Of a stretch of 64,000 bases of DNA, positions 25,101 to 34,900 are shown piece by piece. The notes under the pieces were generated by a model. It was not told the origin of the DNA and ran no database searches. It was given only the letters and a program-made list of their open reading frames with translations. Origin of the DNA: Hypholoma sublateritium FD-334 SS-4 (taxonomy: Eukaryota > Basidiomycota > Agaricomycetes > Agaricales > Strophariaceae); contig KN817524.1 in the NCBI GenBank assembly GCA_000827495.1, positions 250,262 through 314,261 of the forward strand, given 5' to 3'. Made by a program: the position numbers and the translations under genes. Position 1 is the first letter of the stretch; the number at the start of each line of letters is the position of its first letter.

Positions 25101-27266
25101 ATTGCTTCGGTACACTTTTTTCTCATATTCTATTGATAATACTTATCTTCGTTTGTCTAGTTCACTGATTCGGATGGTGGGGTCGCCTCGGAGTTTGTCC
25201 AGAAACTTCAAATGCTCAACGCGAAAAACTCCGAGCATGAGCTGTCGATTGAGAAATACCTCGTCAAGAGTGAGGAAGCCTTCTTTGGTAAAGTGCGCAA
25301 AGACAAGCTGGAGACAGCCGCAAGTATTCGGTCATCACAGCGCGATTCCGTTTGGGGCACTCCTACCCCGTCGCTTTATTCTCGTCCCGATTGTAAGTCA
25401 TTTGTGTCATGCTTCCATTCACTACATCACTGAATATTTTGTAGCTCCCAACATGCAGGCATTTTCACCGGCGGATTATGAAGGGAACTTGCAGCACCAC
25501 GACGCAGGTTTACCACCCACTGTGCCGATGACAGGTCTCCAGATTGCAATGTCCCGAGAAATTGGTGGTTGGCCAGTGTATACCATCGTCATCGGTCTTG
25601 GTCAAGTGTGTTGTCCTGCGAATCTATTACGTTTAGAATTCTGATTATTTCCTAGATGTTGAGCGCCACGAGCTTCCAGATTACACTGTTGACGGGTCGC
25701 AACTGGCAAGACAGTCTCGAGCTCTATGTCCTTGGCGGCGTCTTTTTGGCAGCTACGGCCGTATGGTACCCAATGTTCAGACTGAAGCCTTCGATATACG
25801 TCCTCTCTTTCCCCTGGATTTTCTACGGACTGGCTTTCTTCTTGATTGGCCTCCCATCTGTCAGTTCTCACTTGGCCTCTACCCATGATGCCCTCTCACA
25901 TGCCGCAACGTGGTGTTATGCTGTTGGATCTGCCGCCGGTTTCCTGTTCTTCGGTCTCAATTTCGGCGAAGAAGCTGTAAGCTATGTTATATCTTCTTCC
26001 CCCCTCAGTAATGCTAATACCATTACAGGGTGCTGCTACAGAAGTGTGGACTCTCAGAGCTTGTATTGTTCAAGGGTCTCAACAGATCTGGGTTGCTGCT
26101 CTTTGGTACTGGGGTTATAACTTGAATGGTCGCGTGAGCAACTATGTCTCACCCTGGTGGATTGTAACCGTTGTCTGGCCGCTGGCGTTCATGAGCTTCG
26201 TTTTCGCCTATCTCATGCTGTATGGACTACCAGGTAGGATGTCTTTGTATCTCGTCTTACGTAATCTCATCCTTCCTCTAATCTAGAATATTACCGCCAA
26301 ACTCCTCCGAAGGTTCCTCACTTCCTCAAAACATTGTTCAGGCGCAAACTCGTTCTCTGGTTCTTGGCATCAGAAGTTCTCCGTGATTACTGGTTGAGCG
26401 GAGTATGCCATTGTCATTTTATGCTACCAGGAACGGAATAATTCTAACTGCTCTTTATACAACAGCCCTATGGACGCAACTGGACTTTCCTTTGGAGTGT
26501 GCCTATCCCTAAATATCAGATCTTGATACTCGTGGTCGTCTTCTTCATCGGTGTTTGGGCTGCAATGTTGTTTGTGTTGACACACTTCAGCAAAACACAC
26601 ACGTGGCTTTTACCTGTATTTGCCGTTGGTCTTGGAGCTCCTCGATGGTGTCAGGTGCGCAAGGCTTCTGTATAACACAAGCAAAAAAACTGATCCCCTG
26701 GTAGATGCTCTGGGGTACATCTTCCCTGGCTCTATACATTCCGTGGGCAGGAACCGCCGGCCCATATCTCGGAATTTCTCTGTGGTTGTGGCTCGGTGTT
26801 CTAGATGCCATCCAAGGTGTGGGGTTAGGAATGATTCTCCTTCAGGTATGTTTGAGATTTATATGGACCAACGGGGCTTACTCAATGATCAACAATAGAC
26901 TCTTTCTCGCCTGCACGTTTGCGCTACATTGGCCTTCGCACAGGTCATTGGTTCCATTTGCGTCATGGTCGCGAGAGCGACCGCTCCGAACGCTGTAGGT
27001 CCTGGATCTGTGTTCCCAGATGCTGCCAAGTGGGATTTCTCAGAGGGTCTATCAGGCAAGTCTAAAAATTAATGAACTTTTTCGGCAACTTACGCCCGAC
27101 TTAGGGAGTCCGCTGGCTCTGCCACTGTTCTGGATTGCACTTGTCTGTCAACTTATCATTGTATTAGGATACTTCTGGTTCTATCGCAAGGAACAATTGG
27201 GTATGTTTTTTGCCGTCAAAATGTTTTAGAGACCTTCGTTGACGCTATTCCACAGCACGGCCGTAA
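19199..27266 (+). CDS. AGS1: cell wall alpha-1,3-glucan synthase
   Basis: A very large plasma-membrane enzyme that makes the alpha-1,3-glucan layer of the fungal wall. A signal peptide ([19 protein letters not shown]) leads an extracellular GH13 amylase-like domain. This shows the nucleophile block [10 protein letters not shown], the general acid block IPGEVTGG and GIPLLYYGEEQ (across an intron), which suit a transglycosylase role. After a beta-rich region comes a membrane segment ([19 protein letters not shown], about 22811-22870). A cytosolic GT5 glycogen-synthase-like domain follows, with [16 protein letters not shown] as the nucleotide-sugar site and [18 protein letters not shown] near its end. 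A linker and a C-terminal block of multiple membrane helices resembling an exporter follow from about 25560. I infer around 20 short introns. A final 10-base coding exon (27256-27266 with the stop) gives an ARP C terminus. The gene looks intact and complete. Confidence 0.93.
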
Positions 27267-29019
27267 TTTAGCCTCTTCTATCATCAATCTAATAACTGAA
27301 CAGACCCAAAACCTGATTCATGCATACGGACTCTACACTTTTCGAACGGACATGTTATATATGGAATCTGCCAAACCTGTTACAGTACTGTCGCTATGCC
27401 TCCGTCTCTCTTTCATAGAACACAACCCTTACATATTAATACACCTATCAACCCAATGCAGCAGCCCAATGCCCTCCAATTTTTTGGCAGGTGCTGTTAC
27501 CTAGTCTTCGACATAAGCCATTAACATCAAGGGTTGAAGGTATGCCTTCTTCTTGATTGCCGCTTGCAAATAAAATGTCGGTCAGATATAAACCGCGCTA
27601 CAAATTCAAAGGTAAAACCAGAGGTTTATGGTATAAACACCTTGGCTTTCGTCGAAAAGCCCTGGATGATCCCTGGTCGAACTGTGCCCGCCGTATGCGC
27701 GCATTTCAAGTTGAACGCGTGGGAGTTTGCGTACGCATGCCAGTGGGATCTTTGCCCTATTTTTGGACCGAAGTGGGCGCTGTGGTCGGATGTCGACTGT
27801 TCGAGGCCGAGGGAACTTTGATTTGCCCAGCTGACATTCTTTCAGGGCCTAAACGTCACCTATTTCTTCTTCACGGTATACACAGCGCCATTGACTAACT
27901 GTTTGACCCAACTGGCAAACGCAGACAGGCTTTCGAATTGCTCGGTAATTGTCATAAGTAATGGCCAGTAAGCACTTCTTTCTAACGTGGTGTGGGACTC
28001 CACTGAGCGATTCAGTTCTTAGGCTATTAATATGCCGGTGTACCGTTTGATGGAAGTAACGTAAGTGCATCGCAATCTATCTCATCCGCAAATGCAATGC
28101 AACACAGCAGACCCCAGCTCATACGCACACCTCTGCTTTGCGATAATTCTCGGAAATAACACAAAACGTGCTCGGAAATGATCGGCTTGTGATCTTTCCT
28201 CTTGAAACTTGCTCTGCCAGGAAGACATGATTTTGTGCTGATGAAAACCGGACCGGCTTGTATTTCGATTTTCATTCATGGCGCGAGGGCGAAAAATAGA
28301 TTCTCGTCCGCAGCTTTAGTCTTAATATGCAGAACAAGAAGTATTCATAAGTTTCGCTCTCTCTAAGTATATCTGCACGCGGACAGGCTTATTATCATAC
28401 CAATTACCTGATGGGCCCGCCCGCCCAACAATCGCCGAGAGGTTGCTGAAGCGTGGTGAGCGGAAAGCGCAGCTAATCCCTTAGAGTTAACACCTTTCAT
28501 ACTCCTCGATCATGGGAAGTTTCTGGGCAAATTTGCTTCTGGCATGGTCATCTCGGAGGGCTCATGATAGGCATGATAGCGTGCCGTCCATTGTGGGAGA
28601 TTATGGGATTACGGCTGGGAAATCTACTACTTACTCATCGAGTTGTTAAGACAAGTGATCTGATTGTGCTGTTACAGACTGGACGGCGAACAATTAGTAC
28701 TTGGGAATATTCGCACAAACAGGAGAAATCGGATTTACATATAAATTGGCAACAAATTTCTGTTGGTCGCTGGGCGGGTGGCGCTGACCCATTTTACTGG
28801 GCACAAGTGGTATATGCGGCACGAAAGCCTCTCATGTTTAATTATTTGGCGTTAGTACTATCTGGTTATTGTTACATGGGAATGCGCCACTAGAGAGCCT
28901 GGCAGATGTCAATGAATCGACAATATGACAAATGAAGGCACCTCTAAATGGGATATGAGTGATATCCTAAACGAGAGTAGAAACATTATATCTATTTTTG
29001 GAACCAAACAATTGATCTA
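27267..29019. other. gene-poor interval between AGS1 and the secreted-protein genes
   Basis: About 1.75 kb with no supported gene in an otherwise packed window. Two medium open frames exist. One starts at 27575 (about 107 codons, strongly basic at its N terminus) and overlaps another frame containing KPWMIPGRTVPAVCAHFKLN. The other starts at 28564 (109 codons). Neither has a domain I recognise, a clear splice structure or a signal peptide. They may be chance frames, a decayed gene or a lineage-specific gene. Confidence 0.35.
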
Positions 29020-29220
29020 TCACTCCTCACCTCGTCCACGAAAATTTGGACAGTAACGACAGCCGTAACACACAGTGAGAACATATGTCTTAGTTGAGCA
29101 AGATACGTCAGATGTGCAGGCTGCTTCGGCATACATACTTAGCCTAGCGTGAGGCATTCCGCAGCACCGTACGAGAAAGATATTTAGGCCAAGGAGTGGC
29201 AGTAATAAGAGGACGCGCAT
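29020..29220 (-). CDS. possible small secreted cysteine-rich protein
   Basis: A 66-codon open frame with the form of a small secreted protein. An N-terminal signal-like segment (MRVLLLLPLLGLNIFLVRCC) is followed by a short mature part with further cysteines spaced CTSDVSC and CYGCRYC, ending in a charged tail (RGRGEE). In-frame sequence continues upstream of 29220 but without a better start. Its start codon is only 40 bp from that of the divergent cupredoxin gene at 29261, so one of the two could be using the other's promoter, or this frame may be spurious. No homologue is recognised. Confidence 0.3.
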   Translation of the reverse strand: MRVLLLLPLLGLNIFLVRCCGMPHARLSMYAEAACTSDVSCSTKTYVLTVCYGCRYCPNFRGRGEE

Positions 29221-29260
29221 CTGCCTCTGCCCTAGGTTCCCATCTTCCACGAATCTGAAA

Positions 29261-30197
29261 ATGTTTGCCAAGCTTGCTGTCTTCCTTCTTCCAGCGTTCG
29301 TTGCCGGCCAGGCCTATGGACCTCCCCCAGGCCCAGCCGCTCCGAGCACTACCTCAGCAGCCGCCGCCGTAATTCCTTCCGCGCCCGCGAACAGTGGAAA
29401 CCAAATCAACGTTAGTGGCATTTGGTGAAGGAGGTATCAGCAGCGACTGAGACCTTGTAATTAGATTAACGTTGGTGCTGGTGGTGCCTTCATCTACAGC
29501 CCTGCCAATATCTCGGCGCCTGTGGGCTCTCTGGTCACCTTCTACTTCCCTGGGTTAGATATTTCTTGCCACCGCCGTAGGGCCGTACTGACATTCTTTC
29601 TCGTGAAATAGAGACATCCCTCACTCTGTGTCGCAATCAACATTTGCCAACCCATGTACCTACTTAGCCGCCGACCCCAATAACGCCAGTGCCCCAGTCG
29701 GCTTCGACTCGGGCCTCGTGACTGCCTCGACCTTCACGATTAACGTCACCGACGAGAACCGTAAGTCGCTAAATCAATCAAACATCAAATAAATTGGTTT
29801 CTGACACCGATTCATAGCCATCTGGTTCCATTGCAGACAGCTCACGCATTGTGGCTCTGGCATGGTGGGAAGCATCAACGCTCCCCTCAACGGCACCAAC
29901 ACATATGCTAACTTCTTGGCGGCTGCCGTTGCTCTGGGCGGCAATGCACCAAACGTAAGTCTCGGTTAATGTATGCTGCATTTGAGACCACGAGATTTAA
30001 TGTACCTCTAGGAGGCCTCTAACACGGCCGGAGCGACGGGCGGTGTTGACGGTATTGCTACCGCCCTGCCCGCCAGCGACACTACCACTGCCTCAGGCGG
30101 AGGCTCAGGTTCCACCACGTCAGATGCCCTGAGACTGACAACAGGCGCTGGTGTTGCTCTTGCATCGGCAGTCTTTGGCATGTTCATGTTGGCATAG
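29261..30197 (+). CDS. cupredoxin-domain, probably GPI-anchored surface protein
   Basis: A secreted protein of the fungal extracellular serine-rich/cupredoxin group. The signal peptide is MFAKLAVFLLPAFVAG. After a short Pro/Ala/Ser stretch, the cupredoxin fold runs through INVGAGGAFIYSPANISAP, GSLVTFYFPG, DIPHSVSQSTF and IWFHCRQLTHCGSGM. The last block has the usual C-x(n)-H-x(n)-M arrangement of type-1 copper ligands together with the upstream His in DIPHSV, so copper binding is plausible. The Ser/Thr/Gly-rich tail ends in a hydrophobic segment (VALASAVFGMFMLA), a typical GPI-attachment signal. Four short introns are inferred, near 29411, 29553, 29760 and 29954. Cellular role unknown; related proteins are wall-associated. 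Confidence 0.88.
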
Positions 30198-30569
30198 AAA
30201 GCATTTTTATATCCTGCGATATAACGACTTTAGTGTCACAGGTCCTCTTAACATCGTATATAGAAGTAGTATAGTGTTCCACTACCGATAGCATAACTGA
30301 TGTATCGTAACGGTGCTGGGGCCGCTAATCATGATTTCACGCCTTTCGACGAATCGTGCGATATGTCAAATAATAGCATGGTAGATATGACAGCACTTAC
30401 AGTGCATCCTGAGTGCGTAAGATTGAAGAGGATCCGAGATGTTGAAGGAGTTACTTACTCGGACGAGGAGGATTGGCCCGGCCACCCGCGAGCAAGGCTG
30501 CGCGGCATCTCCGTCCGGTGCACATAGCCGACCAATAGCCGAACTCCTATTTTTCCCATCCCCAGCATA
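30198..30569. other. intergenic region left of the MITE
   Basis: Holds the 3' flank of the cupredoxin gene. A 75-codon frame at 30300 shows no recognisable content. Ends at the TA target-site dinucleotide at 30568-30569. Confidence 0.35.
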
Positions 30570-30585
30570 CAGTGCGAGTCATCAC
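30570..30585 (+). repeat. left terminal inverted repeat of the MITE
   Basis: Thirteen bases match the right end exactly in inverted orientation, and 15 of 16 match overall. The preceding dinucleotide is TA. Confidence 0.85.
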
Positions 30586-31115
30586 TTCGCATCCACTGAT
30601 CCATCAGTAAACAAACAAAAATACCACTTTTGGAACTACATTTTTCTTGTCACCCGAAATTTCCTAAAAACACCAGAAATGAGCTCAGATAGGCGAGGGC
30701 TACCTTTGGTGTGAATTTCAGCCCGATCCGACAAGTTTTCAAAAATTTGATCTGATTTCGGCCCTCAAAAGTGAAACAAGACCCTAACCCTACGTCCACA
30801 CCTTCCATATATGGCATGTCACAGTTACGGTCACATCCACTATATCCTACGAGATGCTGCCCAATCGGGAAGAAAACATGTAAATTTCAATCAGGGTGCT
30901 AATTAGCATCATTTCTACCTTTCATTGACATTTTCTCTTCGATAAATATTGATTCGGAGCCTGTTTTTTTTTCTTGAAGGGCCCAAAAAGTGAAACACCG
31001 TGGGAAAAAATGNGAAGACGACGGAAATCGCATTATTTTGGTGGGTTTCCTTCCAAATAAAATCACAAAAAATCTACAAAAATTTTCTTCCCACCGAAAA
31101 CGATGTGATGGAGAT

Positions 31116-31131
31116 GTCATGACTCGCACTG
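31116..31131 (-). repeat. right terminal inverted repeat of the MITE
   Basis: Reverse complement of the left end with a single mismatch at the fourteenth base. The following dinucleotide is TA. Confidence 0.85.
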
Positions 31132-31227
31132 TAAGCGATGTAGCGTTCAACGTGAAGAAATGAATGCTCACAAACTTGCCGTGCAACTCTTAGCGGAAAT
31201 TAAGCAGAGCCGCCATAGTGCCTCACG

Positions 31228-32382
31228 ATGTCCATGATACTGCGCAACCTCGCAGGTCCCATTCGCCTGAGCACCTCGTGTCAATTATTGGAAGTCCATC
31301 CAGGCAGCCAACGTGGCGATCTGAGGCGAATGTTCTCAACTGCCAGTGCGCCGGATTCCAACGAAAATGTCGCTCTCGAGCAATGGATTTTGTCACCCCC
31401 CAAACATACAGCAATCGACTCACTGAGTACAGAACACCTCACGGACATGTACATAACACTGCCGACGCGCGATGGCACGAGAAGGCCGTACGAAGCTCCA
31501 CAGGTCGGAAATGTTCTGCCGTTCGGTCACCACCTTGGGTTCTTCCACGCCAGGCGGCCTGAAACACTCCTTCGAGCGGACGGTACGGATGAAGACATAT
31601 CTCCACCGACTCCATTCACCAAACGGATGTGGGCCAGCGGCAACATAACTTGGAACAGCGAAATTCCCCTTTTGGTGGGAAAGACCACCTACGGTACATC
31701 TTCCGTCGCAAAATTGGAGAAGAAGGGTTTTGATGAAGGGAAGCCCATGCTTTTTGTTACCCAGAAAATCGAATTATCGCAGGGCGAAAATCGAATGCCT
31801 TCCGTAGTAGAAGAGAGAAGCCATGTGTATTTCCATGCAGAAGTATTCGCCAATCGCCAGAGAGTGTTCAATAGGGAAGGTAATGTACCCCAGACATTCA
31901 AAATAATCTACGAGGAATGAATTAATATTTCAACTATGATTCTTTAGTCAAGGGCCTTCCGGCCGCGCCAGATTTCTCACTGAAATATACACCAACACCA
32001 GTCACGCTTTTCCGATATTCTTCGTTGATGTTCAACGCGCATCATATACATCTTGATAAAGAATACTGCCAGAAAGAAGGTTATCCAGGTATGTAGTTTC
32101 GCTGACAGGAATCAGGACATGTACTAATCAATGTTCTTTGATCAAATGTGATTAGAGCGCCTCGTTCATGGCCCGCTTACAGCGCAGATGCTGCTGGAGG
32201 CCGTAAATTTCCACCATCCAGATGCCAAAGTTCGCAGATTTGAATACCGTGCAACAAATCCCCTGTTCGTTAATAAGGAATTGACGATTGATGGGAAATG
32301 GCTAGATGAATCAACAATCCAAGTCTGGTGCAGTGATGGGGGAGTAGTCGGTATGACAGGCAAAGTAGAATTACAGCAGTGA
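31228..32382 (+). CDS. HTD2: mitochondrial 3-hydroxyacyl-thioester dehydratase, HTD2 family
   Basis: A hot-dog-fold dehydratase, likely the mitochondrial type II fatty-acid synthesis enzyme that converts 3-hydroxyacyl-ACP to enoyl-ACP; the family also includes mesaconyl-C4-CoA hydratase-like proteins. The N-terminal extension contains Arg and no early acidic residues (MSMILRNLAGPIRLSTSC), as in a presequence. The N-terminal repeat includes GHHLGFFHARRPETLLRADG and RMWASGNITW. The C-terminal repeat carries LFRYSSLMFNAHHIHLDKEYC, the hydratase motif with its conserved Asn/His region, then RLVHGPLTAQMLLEAV. Two introns are inferred (about 31879-31950 and 32089-32156). The MITE lies directly upstream, and the stop is 20 bp from that of the convergent PRCC-type gene. 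Confidence 0.85.
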
Positions 32383-32402
32383 AAGCAACCACAGTACATG
32401 TT

Positions 32403-33749
32403 TTAGAAACCTTTCGACACATGCTCAGAGAAAGTAAGATGACAGCAACTATCAATACACGTACCGTATTTGTTGCCTGCTTCTTTGCGATTGCGCTTGC
32501 CTTGTGCAATTCTCTCTTCCAGGGCTTCCCTATTCTCGTAAGCCTCTTTGAGTAGCGTAGATAGTTGATGGCGCGAGCGGGCCACCCCGCTCAATTTGCT
32601 TGCCTGAAAACATAAGGCATATTCAATTCTCGTCCGATAACATCATGACGACCACTAACGTTTATGTTCATCTTAGGAGCAACAGGGCCTCCGTCAGCTC
32701 CTTGAGTGACGGCTTTCTTCTCTTCCCTGTCGCGAATTTCCTTCTTCGCCTTCTCCATTTCCTTCAGTGCGTCGATCTCCTCAACATTTGCATTCTGAAG
32801 GCCTTCGAATCCCCTAATTGTGCCCTTTTCCAGGGCACGGACGTGCGCGTTGTACTCCTTCTCCCATTTCTTTGTAAATTTACTGTAGTATTCGACATCA
32901 TAGACTGCCCATGCACCAGACGGAAGTTGATAATAACCGGGGTATAGGTCAGTTGGCGTTGGTTCAGGGGCCTCGAATGTTGGCAGTTCAGGCGCGGCAG
33001 AAAATGATCCAAGCAGAGCGTGTTTAGGCACGTTTACAGAATCGTTGTGCGTGGCAGAAGGTTTGGAACTAGAAGACGAGCCTGGAAGAAGTAAGAGATT
33101 TTATCGCAACCGCTATAATGCCAGACTTACTTAAGGAAGAAAATGAGAAAAAATCAGAGGCAGGAGCGGGAGACCTTGAAGGCGCGGGAGACTGGGCTGT
33201 TGCTGACCACGTAGCCTGATTAAGTCGATTAAGACTAGTCTCTTCTACAGATATATTGCTCCTTCCTTTCGCAATCGAAGTCGGCCGGAACAGCGTGGAA
33301 GGAGTCGATGATGTAGTTTCGGCGCTTAAGGATAAATCGTCCCCATGGAGTTCATTATCGGTAGTCAAAGGATTATTGGAGTTGTCGGAGGATTTTTTTG
33401 AGAAATTTATCCCACGTCCAGACCCTCCGCCGAGGACACGTTGTGTGGGTGGAGCGGGGTTACTTTCCTTCGGCGTGGGCAACATAGACAACAAAGATGA
33501 GACTCCAGCTCCGACTTTCCTCTTCTTAGACGGCCTGTTATCTTGTACTGCTTCTTTTTCAGAGTCATCTTTCACTGCAGATAAACTTGGTAAAGAGATT
33601 GCAATCTTCTTGGGACCACGCTGAGACTTTGACGTTGTGGCCTGCGTCATGAATTTTAAAGGTGGCCCGTTTGACTCTTTCCGTAAAGGCCGTTGAGAGT
33701 CGCTTCGATCTGAATCATCATCACTACCATAATCTTCAATACCTAGCAT
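32403..33749 (-). CDS. PRCC-domain protein (MAD2B-interacting type)
   Basis: Related to human PRCC, a nuclear protein linked to pre-mRNA splicing complexes and reported to bind MAD2B; the fungal role is unclear. The start at 33749 gives the family opening MLGIEDYGSDDDSD. Basic and Ser-rich disordered segments (RPSKKRKVGAG, a probable nuclear localisation signal) precede the C-terminal region. That region shows PTDLYPGYYQLPSGAWAVYD, YYSKFTKKWEKEY and the terminal block ARSRHQLSTLLKEAYENREA and LEERIAQGKRNRKEAGNKYG, ending in Phe. The last exon supplies only the end of one codon, Phe and the stop (32403-32405), after an acceptor at CGAAAG; this restores the family's KYGF terminus. It diverges from SNF8 with 227 bp between starts. 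Confidence 0.82.
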
Positions 33750-33976
33750 GATGGAAAATGGTGCAACAGAGTGTGGAAAGTATGAGAGTGGAATAGAAGT
33801 TGAACGACCTCGGACCACTGGCAAGTCATCCAAGTCGCACTGCATTAGTTACGTCAGCCATTAACGCGGCCCGGCATGAAACCCAGTGGCATGCTAATCG
33901 CTCATCGGCTTATAATTAGGGCTACACTCAATTTATTCATCCGTTCTCCGTTTTTCGCTTAATACCAAGTGAAGAA

Positions 33977-34723
33977 ATGAGGAGAGGCGTGGGTCTAGCT
34001 GCATTCGACCGCCAGGAACAGTCTAAACGCTCCTTTGCCGCCCTCTCGTCCGAGCTATCACGAGCACAAATCGACGATCTGCACTCTCAATTGGCTCATT
34101 TCCGCACGGCGCTTGCACACTTCGCCACTACCCATCGCGAATCAATCAAAAACGATCCCACCTTTCGTCATGCTTTCCAACAAATGTGCGCTTCCATTGG
34201 AGTGGATCCGCTCGCGGGCCCCCGGAAGGGCGGTTGGTGGGCAGAGCTGCTTGGTCTGGGTGATTGGCAGTATGAGCTAGGAGTGCAGGTTGTGGATGTA
34301 TGCGTCAGTACAAGAGAACAGAATGGGGGCTTGATCGCTCTGTCTGAGCTTTTGCGTTTCGTTAGCAAACTCCGTGGCGTGAGTGGGGGCGAGATCACAG
34401 AAGAAGACATCGTTAGAAGCATCAAGACACTGCACCCCCTTGGCACAGGATATCAGATTGTGGAGGTTGACGGTAGAAAGATGGTTCGAAGTATCGTCAA
34501 ATCCCTGGACGATGACCAAACTACCATACTGGTCATTGCACAAGAAGGCGGAGGGCGTGTAGTTGAAGATCAACTTATTCGGCGAAAGGGCTGGACTCGG
34601 GATCGTGCTCGAGCTGCTCTGGAGAATATGCTGCTCAGGGATGGTTTGTGCTGGCTAGATGAACAAGACGAACGGTCAGGACGGTCGTACTGGGTATTCT
34701 CTGCGATGCAATGGGACGTTTAA
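33977..34723 (+). CDS. SNF8: ESCRT-II subunit Vps22/Snf8
   Basis: One of the three ESCRT-II proteins that sort ubiquitinated cargo into multivesicular endosomes. It is a single uninterrupted exon of 248 codons, close to the usual family size of about 230-260. It starts with the conserved MRRGVGLAAFDRQ, continues with the helical block LAHFRTALAHFATTHRESI and FQQMCASIGVDPLAGPRKG, and contains YELGVQVVDVC. Two winged-helix domains follow (GGLIALSELLRFVSKLRG; GGRVVEDQLIRRKGWTRDRA). The C terminus GLCWLDEQ and YWVFSAMQW is typical. No frameshift or odd residues are seen. The lack of introns is notable among intron-rich neighbours. Confidence 0.93.
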   Translation: MRRGVGLAAFDRQEQSKRSFAALSSELSRAQIDDLHSQLAHFRTALAHFATTHRESIKNDPTFRHAFQQMCASIGVDPLAGPRKGGWWAELLGLGDWQYELGVQVVDVCVSTREQNGGLIALSELLRFVSKLRGVSGGEITEEDIVRSIKTLHPLGTGYQIVEVDGRKMVRSIVKSLDDDQTTILVIAQEGGGRVVEDQLIRRKGWTRDRARAALENMLLRDGLCWLDEQDERSGRSYWVFSAMQWDV

Positions 34724-34900
34724 TGCCGCGTCAGTGCTTCGTATTTTATGCATATAATTACCCAGTCACCTCATTCATCTTGCCAGGTATGCTGTTTTAC
34801 CACCTACAATAGATAGTTACACCTCACATTTCTTATCTGGAATATATCATATACATACAAATATCTCATACAAAGGATAATATACATTGCAAGGCTAAAT

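Larger units (their letters stand above)
30570..31131. mobile_element. non-autonomous Tc1/mariner-like MITE, 562 bp
   Basis: The ends are inverted repeats: CAGTGCGAGTCAT at 30570-30582 and its exact reverse complement at 31119-31131. They extend to 16 bp with one mismatch (30570-30585 against 31116-31131). The element is flanked on both sides by TA (30568-30569 and 31132-31133), the target-site duplication of Tc1/mariner transposons. The interior is A/T-rich with many homopolymers, encodes no transposase, and contains a related internal pair (CAAAAGTGAAACA near 30766 and CAAAAAGTGAAACACCGTGG near 30983). An undetermined base (N) lies at 31013. It ends 96 bp before the HTD2 start codon, so it may affect that promoter. 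The class is inferred from ends and target site; the mobilising transposase is not in this window. Confidence 0.85.

Noticed and set aside
28564..28893. 109-codon open frame in the gene-poor interval
   Set aside because: No domain, signal peptide or membrane pattern that I can identify; kept only as part of the unexplained interval.
30300..30714. Short frames between the cupredoxin gene and the MITE
   Set aside because: They run into the transposon end and have no recognisable content.
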